DNA from: Hofstenia miamia
Taxonomy: Eukaryota; Xenacoelomorpha; Acoela
Direction: 5' to 3'
NCBI GenBank assembly: GCA_004352715.1
Contig: SCFE01000002.1
Span: 2,408,216 to 2,472,215, forward strand
Length of the DNA: 64,000 nt
Part shown: piece by piece, positions 1-12,000 of the stretch
Position numbering within the stretch: position 1 is the first letter of the stretch
Layout: each line of letters opens with the position of its first letter
Made by a program: the position numbers and the translations under genes
The notes under the pieces: generated by a model
The model's database searches: none
What the model was told of the DNA's origin: nothing
What the model saw: only the letters and a program-made list of their open reading frames with translations

Positions 1-444
1 TCACTCGAGCACTACAACTTTTGAGTAGTAATCTTAAGTTTAATTGAGTTGATAGGTGAAAATCTTTCTTCCACTTCTAGTACTCCTTTACGAAACTAAA
101 TACCGCAAATATTCAAATTTACATCTCAATTAGCCATGTAATGGGATGTGTACAAGATTATACGACCGAAATTTCAGAAACCTCTGAATAAATTCTTACA
201 AAAAAATGTGAGTATACTAAGTTTTTCATGCGGAATACGATTTTTGTGTTATATTTTACATACCGTGCATATTTACTAACATAGTTTTAGGGGGCCCTTT
301 ACAGGGTCATAGAATGAAAATGCAATTTCATATATAAAAATTGTACAGAAATTTGAACCTAATTGCAAAAAATCAAAGCTATAGTGTTCATCACTGTAAA
401 AAATTTGTTCAAGTTATGTGTCCGAGAACTTTTGCACACCACTG
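1..444. mobile_element. Possible end of a Tc1/mariner-like element
   Basis: Near 420-444 the sequence reads into a terminus ending in ccactg followed by TA. The last 25 bases contain the phrase aacttttgcacaccactg, whose complement starts CAGTGGTGTGCAAAAGTT, the kind of end seen on many Tc1-like elements. No transposase remains and the other end is not seen, so it may lie before the window. Seen: the terminus and TA. Inferred: family and extent. Confidence 0.28.
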
Positions 445-452
445 TACAATGA

Positions 453-1940
453 GTGAGCGTGGATATTAGGAGGCGCGCAGATGCTAAGAAGTTCTAAGAT
501 GAAAAAATCCGCAACTACTGAAATTTCAAAATTATATTTTCAAAATTTATATTGTTACTAAATACGATATAATGGTAGATAGATTTGGTACGAGGCTGTG
601 TTGCTAATGCGACCTTTACGGAAAATAAGTTACAATTGAGAAATGATGGGCTAAATGTCCGGCCTCGTAATTTGACCAATTTGTAAATTATTGTACATCA
701 TCATTTCAGCATGACATCGTAGTAATGAAATACAACGCTCACCAATTGGCACACTTGTAGTGTAGTTGTTTATACTCTAGATCTGATTGACAAGCACTTA
801 ACAGCTAATAACTATTGCCAGTACGGTATGATGTGTTACGAAATCCGTTCAGGACTATTTCTGCACTATCAGTATTAATTGCAGCGATACAATGCAAAAC
901 GAATCGCACAGTGTAAAGCAAAATGTGTGTTATTACCAGGGACCTTAATTTTCGGCGGAAAAGTCGCACTTTTTACTAGACCGAAAAGGCAAAATTGAAA
1001 TAAATGTCAATTTTGTAAACAGTTAAAATGTTAATAGTTTTAAGGTCAAAATAATATTAAAATTTTACAAAATTTGGTAAAAAAAATTATGACTTTTTTT
1101 GGGGATCAAATTTCTAGATCAATTTTTTTGAAAGAGAGTCAATTTATAAATGATTTTTATAAAATACTCTTTAAAACCACATAATACAAAAATTTAGCAA
1201 CATTTTTTATTAGCAGAATATCAGACAGAATTTATGCGTTTTGCACTAAAATATATCAAAAAACGTTTATGCAGGAGTAAGCCTCTACTTATAAGCCTAG
1301 AACCTCATTTCTAATTCGATTAGCTTTTAAAAATATAAACTTCTTACAAATACTGAATGGCTTGGAAATTAGTTAAATAAGCATTATATTCTGCTGTTTT
1401 CATTAATAAATTACATTTGAAACTTCTTAATTTGATAGAGTCTTAACAAACAAACATTATGTACTAAATATTTTCGGTCTCTTCTGAAAGTCATAGAAAT
1501 TTTGCAAGCCTAGTTTCAAAGCCACAATAATCAAAATCTACTCGGGAACTCAAAGATCTACAGAGAGAGCGACTTTGATAAACTTTTTGTTACTCCTATG
1601 CTTTAATTGGATATTCCTTTGAATAAGCCAAGACATCCTGCAATCATCAAACAATTTCAATTATGTGGAAAGCAATTCCCATAACAGTGCTAGCATAGTG
1701 TTGTAACATTTACAAAAGTGGACGAGAGTAAAGCCCGCAACTGTAAGAAATTGAACATGAGCTAAGCAATTCTGATCGATACAGAAGCCGTCCCAACCCA
1801 TACAAAGTTGATGTGCATCGTTGTTAGAAGCTGCAAAATATTACACAGATAACTTCCAGGCAATGGAAAAGATTGCTAATGAATTTACTATAGAAGGCAT
1901 GAGACTGTTATTTTTAAATCAATTTATTTTAACTATTAAA
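453..1940. other. AT-rich stretch with no recognised gene
   Basis: Both strands were read. I see no convincing coding exon, RNA gene or complete transposon. The only ORFs are short and have the composition expected of random AT-rich DNA. Confidence 0.5.
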
Positions 1941-1949
1941 ATAGAGGTA

Positions 1950-2165
1950 AAGCCCATGCTACACGAACAACTTTTGTCGCCGATTTTTGTTGGCAACGAA
2001 AATCGTTCGTGTAGCACCCCTCTTCCACGACTAATTATCTAGACTAAAGTTGTCCGTTCGGTCCAACAAAAATTGGACAATAAAAATTGTTCGTGTAGCA
2101 CCCCTTCCGCCAACTTTAGTCGTGAAGTAATTAAATGACAAAAGTTGTTCGTGTAGCAGGGTGCT
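1950..2165. mobile_element. Palindromic MITE, TGCTACACGAAC family, copy 1
   Basis: The left end carries aagcccatgctacacgaac. The complementary motif gttcgtgtagca recurs three times in the opposite orientation (about 2004, 2089 and 2147), spaced by segments built on acaacttttgtcg / cgacaaaagttgt. The element is therefore folded from repeated sub-terminal motifs rather than coding. A second copy lies at 3262-3498, and its right end (tgttcgtgtagcatgggctt) is the inverse of this copy's left end, which defines the family terminus. No ORF of note. Superfamily unknown. Confidence 0.6.
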
Positions 2166-2229
2166 CCGACCCACTTTTTTGTCGGAGAAATAATTCTCCA
2201 ACTTTCTAGTAATCATCACCTTGAAAGAT

Positions 2230-3260
2230 AAATAAACAATTTTAAGCTAAAATTTCAATGGTTTTCAGAGTTCATTTCGTACTGTAAAATTTAAAATTAA
2301 CTAGGTTTATAGAATTAATAATCATGATTTGTACATTTTTATGTTAAAATAAACACATATCACTATGTAGGCATTCTTTTGTATACTTGCGTATCAGTAT
2401 TAAATTAAAACAATTAACTCATCAAAAAGAATCCTTTGTAGTAAACAAAAACATTTGAACTTTGCGAGTCATAAAATAGTGATTAGATTGGGAAGTCGAT
2501 CACAGCGTAGCTTTGCGAACTCAAGTATTGTTTAACAGTGCAGGCAATTATGATGTTTGGTTGAATTTCAAAGTAAACACCAGCATTCTTATTTCGTTAT
2601 TCATGGACAGTGATAATGATAATCTGCTCTCCAATGAAAATACGCAACAACGCAGGTTACTACTACACATTCTGTAGGCCGCGATAGCTCAAAAACAATC
2701 GTATTTTTAATGTGATTTCATTAATTTCGATAGTTTTTAGAGCGATGAATGTATGCAATCAGTATGAGGAAGTTATTACATTCATATAGTCATCAGAAGA
2801 AACATCCCACACTGAATGTTTTTCTTCGACCATTTCAATTAATTTAATAAGATCTTCATGGGACCACACTGTTGACTTCTCCATGCTTTAGTGAAATGCG
2901 CGCTATAATTATGCAATTTGCCGCTCAAATCCAAGGTCATTATTACGATCGCTCATTTAGGAATGTAAACAAGCACATCTCTTCAGGCGAGGCTTTAATA
3001 ATAGTCAAGAAAATACGAATACAGATATTGAAACAATATATTTTCTTTGAATAAACACGTTAAAATATAACATAAAATAGCTTGTTGCTAATGCATATTC
3101 CAAAAATTTAATATTGAAAAATAATTTAATATTTTAGTTCAACTGTTGTTAAATGAGCAATATTAATATTTCATATTATAAATATTTCTGCATATTCGGA
3201 TATTCTTGTAATTCTTTCTTAAATATTTTAAAATGAAATACTGAAATAATAAAAAGTTGT
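2230..3260. other. Intervening AT-rich DNA, no supported gene
   Basis: Only a short ATG-led peptide followed by a possible donor at 2603-2655 was noticed, and it does not join in phase to the downstream capicua exon. Nothing else is supportable. Confidence 0.45.
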
Positions 3261-3261
3261 T

Positions 3262-3498
3262 GTAACACTATGCTAAACGAACAACTTTTATCAACAATTT
3301 TTGTCGCCAACAAAAATCGTTCGTGTAGCATCCCCTCCCCAACTTTTGTCCAAAACTAATTAAATGACTAAAGTTGTTCGTGTAGCATACCAAATCAACG
3401 ACAAAAGTTGTTCGTTCGGACGACAGAAATTGGTGACAAAAGTTGTTCGTTCGGACGACAAAAATCGGCGACAAAAGTGTTCGTGTAGCATGGGCTTA
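3262..3498. mobile_element. Palindromic MITE, TGCTACACGAAC family, copy 2
   Basis: Starts with a decayed end (ctatgctaaacgaacaac) and finishes with the intact inverse end tgttcgtgtagcatgggctt. Internally it repeats gttcgtgtagca plus three shorter gttgttcgttcgg-type blocks. Same organisation as 1950-2165, with an expanded interior. Confidence 0.6.
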
Positions 3499-4217
3499 AG
3501 TTAGAGCAAGTTTATAATTACTATTTTAATATCTTGCCAATTTTTAACAGAAATGCCAACACGAAAGATATCAAGTTATTGCAATTCAAAAATTACTTTG
3601 AATTGAATTGGACTTTTAAAATCTTGAGTTTTAATCAAAGTCAATTTTAAATTCTTGTCAGAAAATTGAAAACTATGTACTAAATGTCTTGATAAACAAT
3701 TGATGCAATGCGTTCATTAAATAGTACAGAATATGGATTGCTGAAAAGCGAAGTACTCTCCTGCTTCCGTGAAAAAAGGTTCTTTTCAATGTTAAAAGGC
3801 ATACTTAAGACATAGTAAATTCTAAGGATAATTTGCATTTCATACAACCTAGTTGATTATACATCGTTAGACGAGCAGATTCAGAAGTTCTTTTGAATAC
3901 TATAGCTGCTTGTCTACCAAAACAAACAAAACATGGACATTTTAGTTTAGAATCGCTCAAAATTTTTTCAAATACAATTTTTCAAACGAACTTTTATTTA
4001 TCGGCTGTTAAAAATATGTATTTTCTATTCACAATAATTGTCAAAAGGCCAGGTTTTGTGTTGATCTCTATAAAACAAATTTGTTAATGTAAAATTGTAC
4101 TTTCAAAAAGTATTTCACCGCCATATTAAGCATTATTTGTTTCTAATGAGGATAAGTAAAAAAATTGATATTTGTGTATTATAAATTTAATATGAAAAAA
4201 TGTTTCAAAATTTTTAT

Positions 4218-4575
4218 TTAACCCTATGTGGCTTGGTGGTACATATGTCCCCCTAAGCAATTCCGTTTTCTTGACTGCTATTATTCATAGTTTATTTGTA
4301 TTTTGCATGACTAATCTTATGATAATGGCAAGTTAATATATTTATAAAGTTTCACCCAAATTGCTAATTGCTCGTCAAATTTTGTCTTTTCTACATGAGC
4401 ATAATATTCCTGATTGGGAAAAAAATTAATTAAACGAATCATTTGGTTGAAAATAACCTTTGTCAACCCATTTATGTGAAAAATATTATATTGATCCTAA
4501 TTTCTCCCCATTTTTGGCAATCATTAATTGACTCCTTTAAGGACTACAGGTACATATACGCACTACCCTAGTGTA
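4218..4575. mobile_element. Possible piggyBac-like MITE (TTAA-CCCTA end)
   Basis: TTAA at 4218-4221 is followed by ccctatgtggcttggtggta, and about 350 bp downstream an inverse-looking end (ggtacatatacgcactaccctagtg) occurs. PiggyBac elements target TTAA and often have CCCT-type ends. The arms are poorly matched and there is no ORF, so this is tentative. Confidence 0.25.
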
Positions 4576-4589
4576 ACAACATAGATGTA

Positions 4590-6000
4590 CTTCAATATTT
4601 AAATTCTGCTTAATGCAATATCAAACGTTTTTACTACTAATGCAGCTTCGCTATTGACCCTAAAATGTTACATAACATTTTCCCTTGCAGTAAAGTCAAG
4701 CAATTTTAGATGATTTTTTTAAATATATGATAAATTTACTGACTGATATGTAGAGTTTTGATTCGTTTCGAACTCTATTCCTTAATAACGGCACACTTTC
4801 GAAGTATGATATTAACAGTTTGCGTATATACATTGCCATAAAGTAAAGAAGCCAAGCTTAGCAAAATATTAGTTACTGTCTGGTATGCTGCCTCAGACAG
4901 AGTAACAAAAATTGATAACTAATTTTGACATAGTTTGCATTGATAAATATGTTGATGAATGTTTTTAAATATTTTTAAGATTACATTGTCCAGCGTAGCC
5001 GTCCCACTACATGCACAATGTCAAACTAGCGCTTACGTAATTGCAAATTTTGTGTTTGATGGAACTGTATTCGATTTAACCTTTATCATAAACGTATTTT
5101 ATAGAGGGGAACAATATGTTATGATGTGAATAGTATGTACTCGTAGCAGTGATTTTAGCTTTTTGAAATTCCGTTACCGGCTAGTTTTGTGTTCATAGAT
5201 CAAAGAAAATGAATTTCTAAAAAAATAAAATCTGACTCATTGATAAACCTACTAAGGAGTCACACATGACACATTTCAATAAAAGATAAATTATTATTGA
5301 ATGAGCAGCATCCATTTTCGGAAAGATTTAATTCCTGAAATTTTAAAATTTACTAAGGAATCGTATTGAGCGTCAATTATCACCAAAATATTTTTTACTT
5401 AGCAATTATTACATTTTAGTAGTTAACTTCATGAATAAAAATTTTGGAATAATTTGACTCAACATTGTGATTTTCTATGAATTGCTGGACTTAAGTTATA
5501 TAAATGATTTTTATAAATAGTGTGTTTAGACTTTATTCCTCATATTTACTCGTTATGTTTTCTTCTAGCAATTCTAGTATTCTTTTAATATGTATCAATG
5601 ATTGTAGCCAAACTTATCCACCTTGAATATTAACCTTGTTATAATGATTGCTACATTTTGACATTTGAAGTGGAAAATGTTCCCATCGGTAATGAGTTAG
5701 GAGGGATTCCTTACTTTGTCAGGTGATTTAAATATTTGTATACTTGGAAACTTGGATTTACTATGCAACGCTGTTTTCGCTTACAACACTCATTCATTTT
5801 GAAGAGCAGCTATCAGTTATTTATTTGTTATATAATTAGGTACCTGGTAAATATTATTTTAGTCATTTTTGTTAGATTGTCTGAGGGGTAATTTTTTAGT
5901 TTTTACTTGTTTGTTACGTGGTCAGTAGTGCCGAACTTGTTTGCTGTGTCATGATTTTCATTTGTTAGTTTTTTAACACTTGCATATTTTCATTGATACA
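4590..6000. other. 5' flank or intron of capicua, no exon recognised
   Basis: AT-rich DNA upstream of the first recognised cic exon. Because that exon is entered with one codon base already used, at least one more 5' exon must exist. I could not find it here, so this stretch is probably intronic. Confidence 0.4.
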
Positions 6001-6006
6001 TTTTAG

Positions 6007-9000
6007 CTCCAAGACATCCAGCTTCACAGAGCTCTAGCTCGAATGCAGACTCCAGCAGAACTGTTCCTGAACACAATGGAGGTTTCAATCATACTTCGTT
6101 GCTTAATGAAAGGTTGGTAATTTAAATTTTATCATAGATTTTCAAAGTGAAGTTAATGTCATCTGCACTTAATTCGTCCATTTAATTTTATAATTTATTA
6201 TATAGGCAGTATATGTTAGCATAAATTTTTATTTGGTTCTTATTGCTATATTTATTGATATATATACATACCAATTTTTAGAGAAAGGCTCATCGACATT
6301 AAAAAGAAGACGTTGAATGGAATCCCAGCGAAGAGAAGAACCCAATCAATGAGCTCTTTACCATATGAAAAAAGTCCTAAGAAAGTATGCTTTACAATAG
6401 TTTTATATATTTTGATTCTTATTAATTTAATAAACAGAATTGAATTATGAATTGGTAATGTTTAGAAGGATAAAGACCATATTCCACGGCCTATGAATGC
6501 CTTTATGATTTTCAGTAAAAGACATCGTCTTATAGTACAGAACCAAAATAAAAGTCTTGATAACCGCGCAGTGTCTAAGATTTTGGGAGAATGGTGGTAC
6601 ACAATGAACGCAGAAGAAAAGAAGAAATACCAGGATTTGGCTGATCAGGTAAATGATTTTGATTAAAATATTGAATTAGGGTCGCCGTGCAAATGTCTTT
6701 TTTGCAAAGAAAAACAAAGGCTTTCAAGGCTTCAAACCAATTAAGAATGTTTTACGAACATTTAATTCGATTTAAGTGTTTTATAGAACGCATATAAAAA
6801 TGCAGGTGTTTTGGCTTTTTCGGAATCCAATCTATTCCCATGTTTTGGCTTTTTCGGAATCCAATCTATTCCCATTGAACAAAATTGTTCTAATGTTAAT
6901 AAATTGAGCAACACCAAACTAAGTTTGATTAAATGAATGACTAGCAACCCAATATTAATTAGTTTTAGAATTAAATATATTTAGCTTAAAGAAGCGCATA
7001 AAAAGAATTTTCCTGAGTGGAAATGGTGCAATAAAGAAAGAAAAAAGTCCAGTACATCAGAAATTTTGGCTCAGTCCCATGATAATACTAAAGATCGTGA
7101 TGTATGTCAATAATTTTAATATTTTATTTTTAGGCGACTGTTAGACTATGCGATTGGTCACACATGGTCTGCCACCTTTTGGTAAAATTGCACATCTAAT
7201 CACCGAGATAATTAGCGATGTGATTTTGTAACTGCTCTTGCTACCAATCACGTAGTCTAACCGTAGCCCTAGAAAGAATAAACCTAGAAATAGCTTCTGA
7301 TCAAAATCTCAAAGAATAGGAGCGATGGGTTCAGAATAGTCCATTTAATGTACCGGATTTCGGATAATATATTGTTTAATTATTATTAAAGAAGAACCTC
7401 ATTTCTCAATTAATATCGAACTCTTGTGGATGAAAATAATAAATACTCCCTCTGTTCCGAAATAATGTTTACNTGCTCATCAATATTTTGCCGAGCCACA
7501 AGGATCGCTTCTGGTTTGCAAATTAGGGATACTGGTAGAGTACCATTGTTACGAAGCCTGGCTTTGCCGATATGCGGCAATTTATACTCATTTCCCCCTT
7601 TCGCAAGCATCGTCTCCTCCATGCATTGCTGAAGTGTTAAAAATACATTGTCCTGCTTATCTGGGTGTTGCTCATTAAAAGCATTACTCACGCAGCTAAN
7701 ACGAAGCCGTGGAAATTTTTTGGTCCAGACGTAATACATAGATCGTAATCTATCAAGGAAAATTAATAAAGCTTAAAGTTCACCAAAAACAGTGATAATC
7801 GGAAGGGTCTATCCCAAATGTAAACATTATTTCAGAACAGAGGGAGTATATTTTAACGCATATTAAATAGACTACGTCCTGATATGTCAGAAAAATAACT
7901 CAATAAACATCTTCAGTGTTTAACTATTTTCCTCCGGAATATAATTTTTGTTGATTTTTAGAAATTATCGTATTTACAGCATGATATTTAGGTAGTGATT
8001 CCCTCTGCTTCCAATGATGAAGAAATGGTCGATGGACTCCCAAACGAAGAAGCGGGAGATGATGATGTTTTGGGTAATAATTATACAATATTCATTTAAC
8101 TTAGTAACGAATGTTATTGTACTTTAATGGTTTTTGTATACATCTTCATTTGGTTTTTTTCAATTTTAGTTTGATTTATGTTATTGCATTAATAATATAG
8201 TTGTCGACGGGTTGGGAAATTGGAACTTGATGTTTTATTGAAAATTTTTAAACTTAACATATTTTTTTGATTATCCGTTCGACAGAAGTCAATAAGTGCA
8301 ACAATTTCAATTATTTTACTTGAATGTGAGCAGAACAAAAGAATTTTAAATGGACTTGATTTCAAATTAGTTTTGTGTGAATTAAGATGTTGAAACACCA
8401 TCTACTTCGGTTTTCCAAAATTCAATACTGTTTGATTTCCGGTCTGTAAATCGTCGACCTCTATTACAACTGTTTCTATATTAATTATAAGTGTTTTTAT
8501 TTAGACGATACGCCAACATCTTCATCAAGCACTGCCTTTTCTCCCTCAACATTTGGAATTCAATCAAGACTTTCTTCAGACTCTGATATTGACAGACCTG
8601 CACTGCGAGCTCTTCGTCACAGTGTGAGTGGGCCGCTGTTGCCATATTCATATTATGAGTTGCTGGCAGCTCATACAGCCCAGTATAATTACAATAATCG
8701 TCCGTTCAATGTACCATTTCCTACTACCAGTTCTGAATCACCTTCTCGACCTCCACTTGTTACCAAGGCAATGCTGAAGCAGGGCTATCCACGCGGGCTT
8801 CTCACGTTTGCACCGCCTGCTGATGCCGAGCCGACTCCAGTCAACAAAATGGATTCATTGCACATTGGAGAGTCTTCAGCTTCTTGTTCATCGGCTTACA
8901 ATCCACTTCAGCAGTTAACACAGACAACGAATGCGATTGGCGACACTGCATCTTCTAAAACTGTACATTCACCAATAATTTCAGTGGTATCACCTGTATC

Positions 9001-12000
9001 AGATACAACCTCTATTCGTGATCAACTCATTGCTCAAAAGCAAAGTGTAACTGTAAGTATTATGTTGCTTTTATTTTATTTATAATCAATTCCGTGTTCC
9101 TTCGAAATACATTATTAACTAATCCGTTAGATAGCTGCCTACGCTATACCACAGAAATTCTATCGGAACCTAGAATAAAGTATAATCAACTCGCTGCTCC
9201 ATATAAGACAGCGTTTTATTATTATAGTACCCAGTAGAGAACTTTGCACCAAATCGCACTCACCTCACACATTGTCACAGCGAAAACTTTCACTGCTGTA
9301 ATGATGCACGGCTCCATGCAAATTTTTAACTTCGTGTAGAAAATTCTTCCAAATTTAGTCAGTTTTTGTTCTGTTTTATATTGCATCGGTTATTAATTTA
9401 AAATTATTTAAATTCATGCTGTTTAGCAAATAAACGGAAGTCTAAGCAATGGCCATTCTGGGTATATTAGCAAAATCCAATCTTCACTGGCCCCATCGGG
9501 AGATATTAATCCTACTAATAATAGTAGAGTTAAGGCAGCGGTTGCCAATATTCCCGTATATTCGGCTGAGAAAATTCGACTGCAGGCTAATCGCGCCACC
9601 AGTGCCAGTTCAACCGAAATAACTTCAGAAATGCGGACTATTTCGCGGGTTAGAGCACCCGTAGTAACGCCATCGGAAGTTAAAATGGATTTTGAAACTG
9701 CTGCTGAACCAAGTGCTGCGAAAAAGGTTTGATTGCATTGCCTTTTAAACCTTAACAATACCCTTATAAAACGTTAAAAGTTTTAGCAAACTAATAGAAA
9801 AATTTTGTTTTTCATTCAATAGATGTATGCTTATTGGTTTTTCACAATTAAGTCAATTGAATTCATACATTCTTACTTGTGGGATTCATTAAAAACCTTT
9901 GAAATCGTACAATTCTTTTGGCTGTGATATCAATAGCAAGAGTTACTGCCATCGATGATCATAGCCATGTCGAATTCAATAATTTGTCTTCTATTTTATT
10001 TTTGTATTTTTTATGATTGGTACAATCTTTCCGTTAAATGGCGTAATTTTGAAGCTTTATAAAAGCATTTTCAATTTGAAGTGCATTTTGAAAACCAATG
10101 GTAACATTTTTATGAAGAACACTATTTCTTTTTTCATGTTGAAGTTAAATGCACTCATTTAGGAGAAACCTGAAAATTTGGTGCTTACTTCATCGGCTAC
10201 TGGAAATCGTCCTATGAAGATGTCTGATGAACCATTTTCTCCAGTTTCAAACAAAACCTTTCTAAAAACTAGTAACCATAAGGCAGAAAAGTAAGCCGTC
10301 GTTTCTTTTTCTCTTCAGTAAGAGTCGTTTTTAGAGTACTTACAGATGTTGACTTTGCGGCCCAATTCAATAATCTTCCAAGGTTTTCGCCTGATCCTAG
10401 AAACGCACCATCAATGGAAAGAATTCCTCAAAAAAGCAAGTTCATTCAAAATCTATATAAACGCAAAAGAAAAGGATCATTAAGTACAGGTTTGTCTTCA
10501 AGTGTACTTACATTCATTGAAATGACATTTTAACTAGTTTAACATTGTATGTGAAAACACAGATCATACCTTTAATGAGAAATCGTCATCCTATACATTT
10601 ATCATTTCCAATCACTCTAAATATGTACACAATTTCTGCTAAAATATACCCACTATAGTCCTTAGACTCAATATCATTATGGTACTCTATTTAGTTATTA
10701 TTTAGCAAATTATGATATGATATTCTTTAAATAATTTTGATAAGGATTGTATATTACTGCACATATTTTTATCTCACAATAAATGAAATCGTCTTCTCTT
10801 AAAATTTATAAAATGTGAATCCAAATAGGAAATTGTACATCACAATAAATATGCAATATAATAATTAGAGCATGTTGAAAACTTCTTGAAGGTTAATTGC
10901 ACGTGGTATGAAGGTTCGTCGATATGTTTCAGTGTTGCATTTGTAGGGTTGAAATTCTGATCTAGTTACTGAGTTATGTGATAAATGAGCTGATAACTTC
11001 CAGTGTAGTGAATCTTCCATTATTCGACGCGTAGTCTTTGCATATCAGTTACGATAGTTCTAATTAATAAGGTCTATAAAATGCACAGCACTGAAATTCA
11101 TCATTCGAGCATAAAGCTTGACAGGTTTACGAAGCAATTTCTTATCAGCCACTGTTAAAGCTTCACCAAAAATCTCACATGCGTATAAAATTATTGGCAT
11201 TATGTAGGTCTTGAAAATGGTCGGTGTTCTTGCTACATTCAAATATTTCAAACAAAACCTTAAAGAGTTTATGATATAATTCAACTTTTTGACCACCTTC
11301 CTAACATGATGTTTCCATTTCAAATTTTCGTGTAACACCAAACCCAAATACGTACACGTATCCTTCTGTGAACTTGCTTCCCATTCATATAAATCTTTAT
11401 TTGTAACATCTTCCGTATCACTGGTATGATGCTTAACTCGAAGTATTACTTCCTCGCATTTATCGGGATTGACAATATCATTTTTCTCATTCATATATAT
11501 ATATATATGAAAACATTAAGATCAAAGTAATGGTGGCAGGCACTTGCATTAGTAAAGAAGTAAATCCTCTTGCATAAGCTGTACCTGTAAACAAAACTTG
11601 CTTAAAAGTTTGGCGTGCGGCTTTTAGACGTAGTCTAAAAATTATGTCTGTATACGTCTAACTAAGTGCGGAGTTAAAGTATATCTTAGAATGCTCAACT
11701 GCTGGAGAAATTATTCAACAATAAGACACCTGGTATACACAGAATTCAATTTTGGGCTTCTCGATGACACGTGTTTCGATTTTTTGACTTATTTCGTAAT
11801 TATGGTTAAATTGTTTGTTAAATCCATGGGTAACTTGTTGGGTAGGACAAAATAAGTGTGCCTCAGCAGATGCGGTTCGGTACATGCTGTATACTTGTAA
11901 CTCAAAAAACAAACTTCAAAGTTTGGGGTGCGGCTCATACATGGTGGTGACCACAGTCTACTGGTAAATAAATGTGTATTATTAGGCTGTGTGGCGGCTT

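Noticed and set aside
2603-2655. ATG-led peptide MDSDNDNLLSNENTQQR followed by a possible donor, as a capicua first exon
   Set aside because: It ends in phase 2, whereas the capicua exon at 6007 needs to be entered after one codon base, and the donor (CAG then GTTACT) is weak. It could only work with an unseen intermediate exon.
1950-3498. Regularly repeated gttcgtgtagca motif as a CRISPR-like array
   Set aside because: The host is clearly a eukaryote, spacing is irregular, copies occur in both orientations, and the pattern fits a foldback MITE.
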